Below, one piece after another: positions 7,504 through 17,700 of a stretch of 64,000 bases of DNA; the stretch's first letter is position 1, and every line of letters begins with the position of its first letter. The position numbers and the translations under genes are program-made. This DNA comes from Cerasicoccus maritimus. GTDB taxonomy: Bacteria > Verrucomicrobiota > Verrucomicrobiia > Opitutales > Cerasicoccaceae. The stretch spans positions 1 to 64,000 of the forward strand of contig JAVDPD010000003.1 in NCBI GenBank assembly GCA_031296935.1, read 5' to 3'. Under the pieces are notes generated by a model, which was not told the origin of the DNA, did not search any database, and saw only the letters and a program-made list of their open reading frames with translations.

Positions 7504-9477
7504 TTAGCTCAGGCCGAAGCGTTTGCGGAGTTCGTTCGCGGAGAGCTCGATAATCGTTGGGCGGCCGCGGGGGCAACTGAGCGGTTGTTGGCATTCGAGC
7601 AGCTGCTCGGCTAGCTTTTCCACAGCGGCGTCGGGGAGCTGGTCGTCGTAACGGACGGCGCGGGTGGCCGCCATTTTGGCCAGGGCTTCGTGCGCCAGTT
7701 GCGCGCGCTTGGGGTCGATCTCGCCATCGCGCAAGCGGTCCACGATGTCGCGCAGGAAGGTCTCGGCCTGCGCTTCGGGGAGCCAGTCCGGGTGCGCTTC
7801 CAGGCGATAAAAGTTGCGGCCAAATTCTTCCAGCGTGAAGCCGTGGGCGTCGATCCATTCCAAGGTTTCATTGATCACCGCTGAGGCGCGCGGCTCGAAC
7901 TCCAAAGGGATCGGAAACAGCAGCTGCTGGCGCGCCGGACTTTGCTTCGCAAAGTATCCGACGATGCGCTCGAACCATATGCGCTCATGCGCGGCGCGCA
8001 GGCGAATAAGCGTCAGCGCGGTCTCGGTTTCGAACAGCGCAAAGTCGACCTTGAAACGGCCGAGGTAACGCCAGTTGAAGCGACGCGGGGCAGGCGCAAG
8101 GTGCGACTCCTCCATCGGCTCAATCATCTCTGGTTGCGCTTGTTTTTCGACGGGGCGCGCCTTGGCCTCGGGCGGCGGCTTAACCGACTTCGCTGCGGAC
8201 GCCGCTGGCGCAGGCTTCGACTCGGCAACATACTTGGCGCGAAATTCATCCGAGGCGGGCTTGGGATTCGTCCGCGGGTAGTTGGCCGATTCACTGGACG
8301 GCTTGGGGGTCACTGCCGGCGCTGGCGTAATCGCGGGAGCGGGCATCTTGCGCTCCGCGCGTTTTTCCAACTGCGCTTCGGCGACGCGGGCCGCGTCATC
8401 GGGCAGTTCCTCGGGCACGGCCTTCTTTTTTAAATCGAAGGTCGCCAGCTCGCGCAGTCTCTCCTGCACGCTGGTCAGCACGAAGCGGCGGACGGCGCCC
8501 TCGTCGCGGAAACGCACCTCGCGCTTGGCGGGGTGGATGTTTACGTCGATCGCGGCGGGGTCGATTTGCAGGAAGAGAAACGCGAGCGGGAAGCGCCCCT
8601 TGGGAATGAACGTGTGGTAGCCCTCGATGAGCGCGTAGTTGATCGTGCGGCTATCGACGGCACGCCCATTGACGAGCGCGATCATTTCCTTGCGCGTGGT
8701 GCGGCCAACACCCGGCATACCGATCAGCCCCTTGAGCCGCAGGCCGCTGTTGCCCTTGGACTCGGGCAGCTCGATCAGCTGGTTCGCGACTTGCCGCCCC
8801 CAGATCTCCGCCACGCGGTCCTTCATCGTCGGGCACTCGGGCGATTGGAAAACCGTGCGCCCGTCCTCGATCAGCGTGAACGCCGTCTCCGGTCGCGCGA
8901 CCGCGAGCAAGCGCACGAGGTGGACAATGTGCGCGGCTTCGGTGTTGTCAGTCTTGAGAAACTTCCGGCGCGCGGGCACGCTGTTGAACAAATGCGCCAC
9001 CTCGATACGCGTGCCCTGCGGCATGCCACACTCCTTTTGATGGATGAACTTGCCGCCGTTGACAAAGATTTCCGTGCCGTGCTCGCTGCCCGCCGAGCGA
9101 GTCTTCATCGTGAAGCGGCTCACGCTGGCGATGGACGGAATGGCCTCCCCGCGAAAGCCCAGGCTGGTGATTTTCAGCAGGTCGTCGGCCTCGCGCAGCT
9201 TGCTCGTGGCGTGGCGCTCCAGGGAGATCAGGGCCTCGTCGGGCGACATCCCGCTGCCGTTGTCTTCGATGCGAATGTAGCTCTTGCCGCCGTGGCGAAA
9301 CTCCACCTCCACGCGCGTGGCACCCGCGTCGAGGGAGTTTTCCACGAGCTCCTTGACCACCGCCGCCGGGCGCTCAATGACCTCCCCCGCAGCGATCTGG
9401 TTGATCACGCGGTCGGGCAGCACGCGGATCCGCGGCGCGGTGGGACTGTCGATAGAGTCGGCCAAGCAATTCATCAT
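7504..9477 (-). CDS. mutL: DNA mismatch repair protein MutL
   Basis: A 657-residue MutL with a complete N-terminal GHKL ATPase: 'QIAAGEVIERPAAVVKELVE', 'NSLDAGA', 'DNGSGM', 'GFRGEA'. A Pro/Ala/Lys-rich linker (roughly residues 355-450) follows, then the C-terminal dimerisation domain ending in 'CPRGRPT'. It links MutS-bound mismatches to strand excision. The endonuclease motif DQHAx2Ex4E is degenerate here (RLRAAHERIWFE), and the 'ACR' motif reads AATRAVR. The metal site therefore looks broken although the CPxGRP motif remains. Of several in-frame starts (9537, 9513, 9477, 9474), the paired ATGs at 9474-9477 lie closest to the conserved region. The gene stands alone, convergent with the upstream operon. 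Confidence 0.96.
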   Translation of the reverse strand: MMNCLADSIDSPTAPRIRVLPDRVINQIAAGEVIERPAAVVKELVENSLDAGATRVEVEFRHGGKSYIRIEDNGSGMSPDEALISLERHATSKLREADDLLKITSLGFRGEAIPSIASVSRFTMKTRSAGSEHGTEIFVNGGKFIHQKECGMPQGTRIEVAHLFNSVPARRKFLKTDNTEAAHIVHLVRLLAVARPETAFTLIEDGRTVFQSPECPTMKDRVAEIWGRQVANQLIELPESKGNSGLRLKGLIGMPGVGRTTRKEMIALVNGRAVDSRTINYALIEGYHTFIPKGRFPLAFLFLQIDPAAIDVNIHPAKREVRFRDEGAVRRFVLTSVQERLRELATFDLKKKAVPEELPDDAARVAEAQLEKRAERKMPAPAITPAPAVTPKPSSESANYPRTNPKPASDEFRAKYVAESKPAPAASAAKSVKPPPEAKARPVEKQAQPEMIEPMEESHLAPAPRRFNWRYLGRFKVDFALFETETALTLIRLRAAHERIWFERIVGYFAKQSPARQQLLFPIPLEFEPRASAVINETLEWIDAHGFTLEEFGRNFYRLEAHPDWLPEAQAETFLRDIVDRLRDGEIDPKRAQLAHEALAKMAATRAVRYDDQLPDAAVEKLAEQLLECQQPLSCPRGRPTIIELSANELRKRFGLS

Positions 9478-9601
9478 GGGAATGCCCGCCCGCGCCTCAA
9501 GCTTCGGATGCATTTTTCTCCCGCTGCTCAGTCGCAATCTCTCCCTTCCAAGAGGAGGTTGGCTTGCCAGGCGGGATGGATTGTGCTCGATTGGCGCGCT
9601 T

Positions 9602-10822
9602 ATGAAGAAGACCGCGTTAGAGCAGCCGGATTATTACGTCGCCAATTGCCGGGCGGGGCTGGAGCCCGTTGTCGAGGCAGAGCTGAAGGCCTGGGGGCTG
9701 GAGATCGCCTTTGTGGGCGTGCGCATGGTCGCCTTTCGCGGGAGCGAGGAGGATTTTTACAAGGTCAACATGGGCCTGCGGGCGGGGTTATCGGTGCTGA
9801 AGCCGATTCGCCGTTTCCACGCGCGCAACACCGACATGCTGTATTTTCAGTCGCGCAAGGTGAACTGGCACCAGATGTTTGCGCCCGACGCCTCACTGAA
9901 AATCGACCTCAAGGGCGACTGGAAGTATTTCCGCAACGAGCGCTTTGCGCTGTATCGCATCAAGGACGCAATCGTCGACACCTTTAAAAAACTGTGCGAC
10001 GGGCAGCGGCCGGACATCGCCACGCGCGACCCCGATGTGCGGATCGTCGCCTTTGCGATGAAGGACGAGATCTCGCTCTACCTGGACGGCGCCGGCGAGC
10101 CGCTTTTCAAGCGCGGCTACCGCTGGGAGCACGGCGAGGCCCCGCTCAAGGAAGACCTCGCCGCGGGCATGCTCCAGCTGATCGGCTGGGACGGCTCTAC
10201 GGACCTCATCGACCCGCTTTGTGGCAGCGGCACCTTCCTCTTTGAAGCCTACCTGCTGGCCAACGGTATTGCGCCGAACCTGGAGCGCGAATTCGCCTTC
10301 CAGCGCTGGCTGAACTTCAACCGCCCCGCCTACCTGCGCGCGAAGAAGGCGCTACAGGCCGCGGAAAAGCCGTCGCAAAAGCAGTTCATCGGCTTTGAGT
10401 CGGACCAAAAGACGTTCAACACGCTGCAAAAGATCGCGCAGCAGCATTTCCCGGCGGGCGCGTTTTCGCTGCACCCAAAGAAGTTCCAGGACGCGAACTT
10501 CAGCCTGCGCGGCGCCCAGATTTTGACGAACCCGCCCTACGGCGTGCGCCTCAAGCCGGCGGACCTGAATGGCGTTTACCGCGACATCGGCCAGTTCATG
10601 AAGGCGACCGCGCCCGAAGGCAAAGGCGCGCTGATCACGGCCGCGCTCGATGCGGCGGTGTTCGTGGGCCTGCCGGTGAAGGAAAAGTGGAAGCTGTTCA
10701 ACGGCCAGCTGGAGTGCCGTTTGTTCAGCTACGACATCCCGGTGGAGAAAAAGGAGCCCAAGTCGGAGGCCGCTGAGGGAAGCGAACCGAACGAGGCGAA
10801 AGAGCCAGGGAAAGAAATTTAG
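9602..10822 (+). CDS. THUMP-domain class I RNA methyltransferase (RlmL N-terminal half-like)
   Basis: A 406-residue protein. The N-terminal ferredoxin-like/THUMP region (about 1-170, 'YYVANCRAGLEPVVEAELKAWG') is followed by a Rossmann methyltransferase with SAM motif I 'DPLCGSGTFLFEA' and catalytic 'NPPYGVRL'. These are the hallmarks of RlmL/TrmN-type m2G methyltransferases acting on 23S rRNA or tRNA. The length matches the N-terminal half of E. coli RlmKL without the RlmK half. The last 25 residues are Glu/Lys-rich and probably disordered. ATG at 9602 is the first codon in frame with the conserved sequence. The frame upstream runs antisense to mutL and is not coding. Confidence 0.88.
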   Translation: MKKTALEQPDYYVANCRAGLEPVVEAELKAWGLEIAFVGVRMVAFRGSEEDFYKVNMGLRAGLSVLKPIRRFHARNTDMLYFQSRKVNWHQMFAPDASLKIDLKGDWKYFRNERFALYRIKDAIVDTFKKLCDGQRPDIATRDPDVRIVAFAMKDEISLYLDGAGEPLFKRGYRWEHGEAPLKEDLAAGMLQLIGWDGSTDLIDPLCGSGTFLFEAYLLANGIAPNLEREFAFQRWLNFNRPAYLRAKKALQAAEKPSQKQFIGFESDQKTFNTLQKIAQQHFPAGAFSLHPKKFQDANFSLRGAQILTNPPYGVRLKPADLNGVYRDIGQFMKATAPEGKGALITAALDAAVFVGLPVKEKWKLFNGQLECRLFSYDIPVEKKEPKSEAAEGSEPNEAKEPGKEI

Positions 10823-11003
10823 CCACGGATTAACGCGGATGGAACGCGGATCGGTGGGGCAACTTTTTTGAACAGAAGGCTGCAAAGGGAGCAAAGTTTC
10901 AGGTGGTTTCATCTGGGTGGCTTTGCTCCCTTTGCTGCCTTCTGTTCAATAAAATAGCGTGCTGACGGCATCCGCGTGCAATCCGCGTCCATCCGCGGCT
11001 TAG
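10820..11003 (+). repeat. composite palindromic intergenic repeat
   Basis: Two nested inverted repeats between the methyltransferase and coaE. The inner arms (10868-10896 and 10921-10949) are 29 bases with one mismatch, built on 'TTGAACAGAAGGC...AAAGGGAGCAAAG'. The outer arms (about 10821-10854 and 10968-11002) are imperfect and contain three spaced 'CGCGGAT' words each. The loop is 24 bases. The element begins at the stop codon of the upstream gene and may form a strong RNA or cruciform hairpin. It belongs to the same style of word-repeat palindromes as 49801-50027 and 57322-57537. Confidence 0.8.
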
Positions 11004-11051
11004 AAAAATTGCCTCGACACGCGGGCGCGTTCGTCGAGCGTAGTGGGCTCC

Positions 11052-11639
11052 ATGCGCATCGGATTGACAGGCGGCATTGGCTGCGGGAAGTCCTCGGCGG
11101 GCAAGTGCTTCGCCGAGCTGGGCTGGCGGCGTCTGGATTCTGACGCGATCGTCCGCGACCTGTTGGCCAACGATGCCGGGCTGCACGCGTCGCTGCGCGA
11201 GTGTTGGGGCGAGGAGGCGGTGCTGCCCGAGGGCGGCGCAAACCGCTCGTTTATCGCGGGGAAGGTTTTTCACGACAAGGCTGAGCTGAGCTGGTGGGAG
11301 GGGCTGGTGCTGCCCAAGGTCCGCGAGACTTGGCAGGGCGCGCTGGCCACCGAGCCTGATGTGGACTGGGTGGTGGAGGTTCCGCTGCTGTTTGAGAAGG
11401 ATTTACAGGGCAATTTCGACCGGACCGTCTGCGTGGAGGCCCCGCAGGCAGTGCAATTGGCGCGATTGGCCGCTAAAGGTCTTGACCGCGAGCAATCCCT
11501 CGCCAGAATCAACAATCAGATGCCGGTATTGGACAAAGCGCGCTGCGCAGACCTTGTCCTCTCAAACGCCGGATCTCTCGAGTTCCTGCAACGCCAAGTG
11601 AGGCGTGCGTCCGAGATGCTACGATCGTTTTCCCGCTAA
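11052..11639 (+). CDS. coaE: dephospho-CoA kinase
   Basis: A 195-residue kinase that phosphorylates the 3'-hydroxyl of dephospho-CoA, the last step of coenzyme A synthesis. The P-loop GGIGCGKS is at 7-14, followed by the 'DSDAIVRDLL' substrate/lid signature and a 'VEVPLLFEKDLQGNFDRTVCVEA' segment (CoaE-type 'PLLFE'). Length is normal for the family (about 200). ATG at 11052 is preferred over GTG at 11043 because the protein then starts directly with the first beta strand. It lies 95 bases upstream of rho on the same strand and may share its promoter. Confidence 0.95.
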   Translation: MRIGLTGGIGCGKSSAGKCFAELGWRRLDSDAIVRDLLANDAGLHASLRECWGEEAVLPEGGANRSFIAGKVFHDKAELSWWEGLVLPKVRETWQGALATEPDVDWVVEVPLLFEKDLQGNFDRTVCVEAPQAVQLARLAAKGLDREQSLARINNQMPVLDKARCADLVLSNAGSLEFLQRQVRRASEMLRSFSR

Positions 11640-11734
11640 TTTTTTAATGTTTTTTCTATCAGCTGGCTTATCGTTGCTGGCCTGAGTTCCTTTCGATCCC
11701 GAAATCCCGTCTACTGGATTATTTTGTATTACCT

Positions 11735-13813
11735 ATGAGTGATTCCGAAGAGCAATTGCTCGACCTCGGTGAGGTCGATGCCCAAGCAGAGCTACCCGCT
11801 CCCAAGAAAAAAGTTGCCCGCAAGCGCACCGCCAAAAAAGCGGCTAAAAAAGCTGCCAAAAAGGCGACCAAAAAGGCTGCGAAGAAGGCTGCAAAGAAGG
11901 TCGCCAAGCCGGTTGAAGATGACGAGATTCCCTCGGTGTTCTCCGCAGATCCGGACGATATGGACGACTACGGAGACCGCGTCGAGCGCCAGGAGCGCGT
12001 AGCCAAGGAAGAAGCTGCAGCGCAGAAGGAAGCTGAGCAGCAAGAGAAGGCAGATCCTAAGGCGGAAAAACCTGCTGAGGAATCTGCACCAGTCGAGAAA
12101 CCCTCTGGTGAATCTGATCACACAGAAAGCGCACCCCGCGAAGAGCGTTCCGAGGACCAGGGAAATCGCAGTGACCGCCCCGAGCGCCAAGACCGTAACG
12201 ACCGTGGCAATCGCGACAACCGCGACCGTGGCAACCGCGATAACCGCAACCAGCAAAAGGGCAACAACCCGAAGTTCCAAAAGGGCAACCGCGGGGATCG
12301 TGGCAATAACCAGGGTGGCGGCAACCAAAACCGATTCGATAAGAAAAAGGACAAATTCCAGAAGGGCGGCAAGAAGGACCGCTTCCAAAAGGGTGGCAAA
12401 AAAGGCGGCGCCTGGCGCAAGGATTTTGATGCCGCCAACGACGACGATGTCGATCCGCCCGTGTTCGATAGCCTCGAAGAGTGGGATGTGTTCCGCAATG
12501 CCGAGGAGCTGGCAGCGCTCATCGCGGATGTGGCCTCTGGCGAGCCACTCGACTACAACGAAGTTTACAACCTGCGGGTGCCCGAGATGGAAAGGTGGGC
12601 CCGCGAACATGGCGTCGAGTGGGATGGCCCGCCCAGCCGCCGCAAGCTTCTGCGCGCGATCCTGACCAAGGCTAGTGAAGAAAAGCGTGCGATCAAGGCC
12701 AAGGGCATCGTCGAAGAGCTGGAGGATGGTTTCGGCTTCCTCGTTTTCAGCGAAGACAGCTTCCGCCTACGCACCGAGAGCCCCTACATTGCGCCCGAGA
12801 TTTTCAAGCAATATGGCCTCCAGCGCGGCCACGAAATCGAGGTGGTTATCCACGCCCCGCGCGAGGAAGACACCACGCCATTCGTCCTCAAGGTGGACAC
12901 CGTGATGGGCATGGACCCGGAGACTGCACAGCACCTGACGCCGTTCAAGGAGCTGATCCCGTATTACCCGACCGAGCGCATCATGATGGAGTCCGAGCAG
13001 GGCCGCCTCGGCAAGTGGGACAATATTTCCATGCGCATCGTGGACCTGCTGAGCCCGGTTGGCCTTGGCCAGCGCGGTCTGATTGTCGCGCCGCCGCGCA
13101 CGGGTAAAACGGTCCTCTTGCAGGGCATTGCCAACGCGATCCGCGTGAACAAGCCCGACGTGCATTTGATCGTCCTCCTCGTCGACGAACGCCCGGAAGA
13201 AGTCACCGACTTCAAGCGCAGCGTGAAGGGTGCGGAGGTGATTTCCTCGACGTTTGACGAATCCGCCGAGAGCCACGTGCACGCCGCGGAAATGGTCAGC
13301 GAGAAGGCGCGCCGCATGGTTGAAGCCGGCCAGGATGTGATCATCCTGCTCGACTCGATTACCCGCCTGGCCCGCGCCTACAACACCACCATGCCGAGCA
13401 GCGGCAAGATTCTCTCCGGTGGTGTTGAAGCCAACGCCCTGCAAAAGCCGAAGCGTTTCTTTGGCTCGGCGCGCAACATCGAGGACGGCGGCAGCCTGAC
13501 CATCCTCGGCACGGCGCTCGTCGAAACCGGCAGCAAGATGGACGAAGTCATCTTCGAGGAATTCAAGGGCACCGGCAACATGGAGCTCCACCTCGACCGC
13601 GAGCTCTCGAACAAGCGCGTCTTCCCGGCGCTCTCGTTTGAAAAGAGCGGCACGCGTAAGGAAGAGCTCCTCTACCACCCGGACGAAATGAACAAGGTCT
13701 TTGGGCTGCGCCGCGCGATGAAGGGAGTCGGCTCCGTCGAAGCGATGGAAATGCTCATCCAGCGCGTCAAGAAAACGCAGACCAACGCCCAGTTCCTCAT
13801 GTCCCTCCGTTAA
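11735..13813 (+). CDS. rho: transcription termination factor Rho with long N-terminal extension
   Basis: A 692-residue Rho, against 419 in E. coli. Residues 25-55 are almost pure Ala/Lys (histone-H1-like AKKA repeats), 60-140 are acidic, and 140-225 are rich in Asn, Arg, Gly, Asp and Gln ('[16 protein letters not shown]'). The canonical RNA-binding OSB domain follows. The RecA-type motor carries the P-loop APPRTGKT near 450, '[11 protein letters not shown]', and '[10 protein letters not shown]' with the secondary RNA-binding site. Extensions of this type are known in Bacteroidota and Actinobacteriota Rho proteins and can promote RNA binding or condensation. A role for this one is inference. 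It probably has its own promoter within 11640-11734. Confidence 0.97.
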   Translation: MSDSEEQLLDLGEVDAQAELPAPKKKVARKRTAKKAAKKAAKKATKKAAKKAAKKVAKPVEDDEIPSVFSADPDDMDDYGDRVERQERVAKEEAAAQKEAEQQEKADPKAEKPAEESAPVEKPSGESDHTESAPREERSEDQGNRSDRPERQDRNDRGNRDNRDRGNRDNRNQQKGNNPKFQKGNRGDRGNNQGGGNQNRFDKKKDKFQKGGKKDRFQKGGKKGGAWRKDFDAANDDDVDPPVFDSLEEWDVFRNAEELAALIADVASGEPLDYNEVYNLRVPEMERWAREHGVEWDGPPSRRKLLRAILTKASEEKRAIKAKGIVEELEDGFGFLVFSEDSFRLRTESPYIAPEIFKQYGLQRGHEIEVVIHAPREEDTTPFVLKVDTVMGMDPETAQHLTPFKELIPYYPTERIMMESEQGRLGKWDNISMRIVDLLSPVGLGQRGLIVAPPRTGKTVLLQGIANAIRVNKPDVHLIVLLVDERPEEVTDFKRSVKGAEVISSTFDESAESHVHAAEMVSEKARRMVEAGQDVIILLDSITRLARAYNTTMPSSGKILSGGVEANALQKPKRFFGSARNIEDGGSLTILGTALVETGSKMDEVIFEEFKGTGNMELHLDRELSNKRVFPALSFEKSGTRKEELLYHPDEMNKVFGLRRAMKGVGSVEAMEMLIQRVKKTQTNAQFLMSLR

Positions 13814-13845
13814 GGCCGCGGCAAAAAGCACTGGTGTATTTTGAC

Positions 13846-13874
13846 GGAAAGCGGCAAGGCACTTTCCGGTTTTC
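13846..13874 (+). terminator. possible terminator of rho
   Basis: GGAAAG (13846-13851) and CTTTCC (13862-13867) form a 6-bp stem with a 10-base loop, followed by GGTTTTCC. It is weak and the loop is long, so this is only a candidate. Confidence 0.3.
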
Positions 13875-13955
13875 CGATCTTCCGGTTCAATCCTCCGGAT
13901 GCTGGGTTGTTTTGAGCCTCAATACGGTTGAGGGTCGGTATGCTTCCCCACAGTC

Positions 13956-14729
13956 TTATTGCTGCTTCTCGGCTAAGGCTGCTGGTAGCTTCATTTTTCC
14001 ACCGTCACGGACAAAAACAATAGTCGGCTTTTGGACCCGCATATCGAAATAGGCTACGGCCGTATAACGTATGTTGGGCAGGTAGCGGATCTTGGACTGC
14101 TTCAAGATATTCCACTTGTCGGTGGTTTGATAAAAGAAGCTCACATCGGCCATGTTAAATTTATCCAATGAGCTAATCTCACTTATCATTACAGCAGAGT
14201 GAGAAGCGACGCTGCGTTTCTCTTCGCCAATTTTTAGAACCATCTGGGTGGGCAGCAGATTGATGACCAGTGTATTTGAAAGCGGAAAGGCTCGGAGACT
14301 GTTGTCGATAACACGGGCACTGTAATAATCTTCCGCAATGTTTTGACCGGTTAAAATGTTTTGTGGTGCCAGGATGATCGCTGCTTGTTGGATGCTGGCT
14401 GGCGCCTTTGCCGTCGCGACAATCTTGTATTTTTTTTGACCGCTTTCATCCACGCCGTCTTCGGTCCCAAGGTAGATACTACCATCGAAACTGGTACAGA
14501 GGAAGGGACGCCCATAGAGCAAGGGGCGAACACGTATTTTACCTACGGGCTGCTTAAGCGGATCGAGTATGTGGAGCTCTTCAAGCCCTGGGATCATCGC
14601 CACGGCCATGATTGTGGCGGCAAATTCGCGTTGCTGCCAAGCGGTGTCTGCTTGCTTGGTTTCGGCGCGCAGGCATTGCGTAGCGAGCAAAATGCATGCG
14701 AATAAGACTGATGTAAATTTCGTCGTCAT
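13956..14729 (-). CDS. secreted hypothetical protein downstream of PilX-like gene
   Basis: A 257-residue protein with a clear signal peptide (residues 1-22, 'TTKFTSVLFACILLATQCLRA'). The rest is beta-rich, with no motif I recognise. An ATG at 14780 would overlap the upstream gene but put 17 polar residues before the signal peptide, so ATG at 14729 is chosen. The gene follows the 1220-residue prepilin-like gene on the same strand after 37 bases and is probably co-transcribed, suggesting a shared role in the envelope or a pilus-like structure. Function unknown. Confidence 0.6.
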   Translation of the reverse strand: MTTKFTSVLFACILLATQCLRAETKQADTAWQQREFAATIMAVAMIPGLEELHILDPLKQPVGKIRVRPLLYGRPFLCTSFDGSIYLGTEDGVDESGQKKYKIVATAKAPASIQQAAIILAPQNILTGQNIAEDYYSARVIDNSLRAFPLSNTLVINLLPTQMVLKIGEEKRSVASHSAVMISEISSLDKFNMADVSFFYQTTDKWNILKQSKIRYLPNIRYTAVAYFDMRVQKPTIVFVRDGGKMKLPAALAEKQQ

Positions 14730-14766
14730 GCCCACAGGTGGTTTCACGTCGGCTTGAGTTTGGAGG

Positions 14767-17700
14767 TTAAATTTCATCATCGGTTAGCCAACGCAGGCTG
14801 ATGATCTCGAAACGGCGGCCCATCTCGTCAGTTGCCGAGGTCTCCCACGGTTCCAGGGATGAATCCACGTATTGCGGTGTGCGTTGGACAATGGCTTCAC
14901 AGTAGGCCTTGAAAGTATCGCCAGTTATTGGGTTACTGGTTTCACCATAGGCGCGGATCCGGAATGTGTCGGAGCGCACGGCAAGCTTGGGTCCGATCTG
15001 TTGAAGAATATCGGCTTGGGTGAGAAAACCAGCGATGCCCATAGCTGAGTTTTCGTCTTCGTAAGCAGAATTAGGAAGGCCGAGGGAGCCGATGTCGACA
15101 TCCAACCCCATATCATCCTTTACCTGATCATTGATGTCAGTCGTGGCAATGGCTGCGTCGATCGCGCCCATCATGTTACGCTCATCGTTGGAGCTGGAGC
15201 CGAGGCGTCGGTTGACAAATTCGGAGAGGGAGAGGAATGGTCCACGGTGCTTCACTTCATCCACTATACTCGCGGCCAAGGTTGAAATCTGCAGATCCGT
15301 AAGCTCGCGGTAGCCTTGCCAGGCAGCGTGAGCTGCGGGCGAAGACCGCGTGGTCGTGGCGGTGTTGTTTGACTCATCTTCATCAAACGAGGCATCGTGG
15401 TTGGTGGCGCGAAAGCGGGAGAAGGTGTTTCCGTTGGCTGAGATTTGTGAGATGTCATAGTCACCATCGTTGACTTTTGAAATGAGAGGCGGCGCGCTAA
15501 CGGCCTGCTGGGCGGCAGACGTTAATATGGCTTTCCAGGCGCTGATCGAAGTGGAGTTAATATTGAAGGCACCAGTCTGATATTGGAATGCGGCGACCTT
15601 GCGATAGGCATCGGGCTGAAGCGTGGTATCGTCCACCAGAATGGTGTTTCGAATGACGTCCGTGCTGCTCTTTTGGGTGTTGAGCTGTAGGTTGGCGTTT
15701 TGCAAAGGAGCGCCGGACAGGTAGTTGTCGAGGGTCTCTGACAGGGTTGGGCCGTTCGAATTGAAGACGCTCTGGTAGGTTGCAATTGTCGAAAGATAAT
15801 ACGAATCCCAGAGGAAGTTATTCGCGAGGTAGGAGTGGTCGAGGAGGTCATAGCCCAACGAACTTGAGTTGTAGGATACGCTTCCCAGAGGGACCAGAGG
15901 GTTCGCGAAGGAATTGCCGACTACGTAGTCAACTTTCGGCAGGTAGCTGCTGGAGGCGAGGTTGGCGTGCTGGAGGCTGGCGATCGATTGGAGCGGCTGG
16001 AGCGGCTGCTCAAAGTGTGTCGCAAACTTGGTTCCTTCCGAGCTGGTGATGCCGGTGAATGAAAAGCCGTGGTTTTCGGAATCGATTTCGACGGATGGGG
16101 TGTTTGCGTCGCGTAGAGTAACTTGGTAAGATTGATTGAAGGTCGAAGCCGCGTCTAACTGGTTGATGCCCGCGAGGGTCGTCGGGTTGCTGAAGGACCA
16201 GGGGAGAGACGGGTTGGTATTAGACAAAGTGGTCTGCGCAAACACGTCCAAGACGGCCAATGGGGTTGGCGCAATATCTTGAACAGCAGTACTGTGTAGC
16301 GAGGAACTATAGAGGAACAAATTACTCTCTGGAATAAGATCTTTGGTGATGGGGAAGGTGTCGGTGGTGAAGTTCTCAGCAGCATCCCGTAGGTCATCGA
16401 TGTCGTCATAAACAAAGCTGTAGCTACCCAAACGATTTACCGTTGCGCCGGAAACAGCGAATGGATGTTTGTCGAACAGTTCGATTTTGAATGGCTTTTC
16501 ACTGACCGATTCCGGTTGATGTGGTACGGCGAAATCGATGTCTACCGTCATGTAATCGCTGTCCTTGATCAGAATAGAGTCGTAGCTGGTTGTGCCAATG
16601 TTGGGGAGCGCATTTTCCAAGATCGTTTCGCCATTTACGAGCGTCAGTGAACCGGTTTCATTGGTGTAGTCATAATTTGCGCGTGGGTTCGTGCGTAGAG
16701 GGTTCAAGTAATCATAAATCAGACCAGCTCCATCGATGTAACCCGATTTGCCTTGCATGACGTTAGCGTCGCTTTGTCGGTCGCCCGTCCAATTGGATAA
16801 ACTGGCTAATGTGGTCGACGATTCATCAGCAAAGGGGGAAATGACGACAGATTCGCCCGGCGCGAGAGTGAAGTCGTCGCTGGAATCGTCACTGGCCGAA
16901 ATCGAAATAACATACTCAACGCCATATGTCTTAATGCGAGGCTCGTTGTTGGGCGAAGTAATCATCGCATCCAAGGGAACCAATTGATTGGTGAGTGAAA
17001 CCAAGCCACCATTTTCGCCCTGGCTCTCGCGCTTGAACAAGAAACCTACGGGGACACCGCTTAGAGACAGATACAGGCTCTCCGTGGTGAGTGGGACATT
17101 GTATGGGTTATATATTGTCACAACGGGCGATGCGATTAGGTAGAGCATCTGGCAGTTTTGATAAGTGTTGGCGGTGATCGTTTGAATGGTAGATACGCGA
17201 TTACTTGGGACGCGCAGTGCCACCAGCGAGAATACGATTTGAATGCGGGTTATGGCTGGCGTGGGCGCATGTGAGGTTCGCGGCGCCAGCATGTCGTCGG
17301 TGTCCAAAGACCAGTCTTCGGTGGAGCTGATCAGGCGGGGGATGTCGTCGCCATCGAGGGTGAGGTTGGTCGAGCGATAGCTGGCAAGGTAGTCGAGCAC
17401 CTGAGTCCATGCAGGCTCGGATTCGTAGCTTGCGGTAGAGCCAGAGCTGTAAAGGTAGCGCGGGCTGAAGTCTGAATCTGAAAGGTCGTTGTATTCCGAA
17501 AGTAGCGAGAGGTCTTGCTTCAGGCCGCCATTGACCGGGTCACTCAATACGCCGACTGAATAGTTGGTCAGATCATGAAACAGCGCCTTGTATTCAGCGG
17601 GGTCGCCACCCACATTCCCTAATGCGACGGCTCCGCTGTCATGGCTCAGGATGTTTATTTGATGATTGGCGGCAAAGGTGGGAGCAAGTGCGGTTAAGTC

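Noticed and set aside
8533..9987. A 484-residue plus-strand frame opposite mutL.
   Set aside because: Antisense shadow, Arg/Ala/His-rich, crossing from mutL into the methyltransferase gene.
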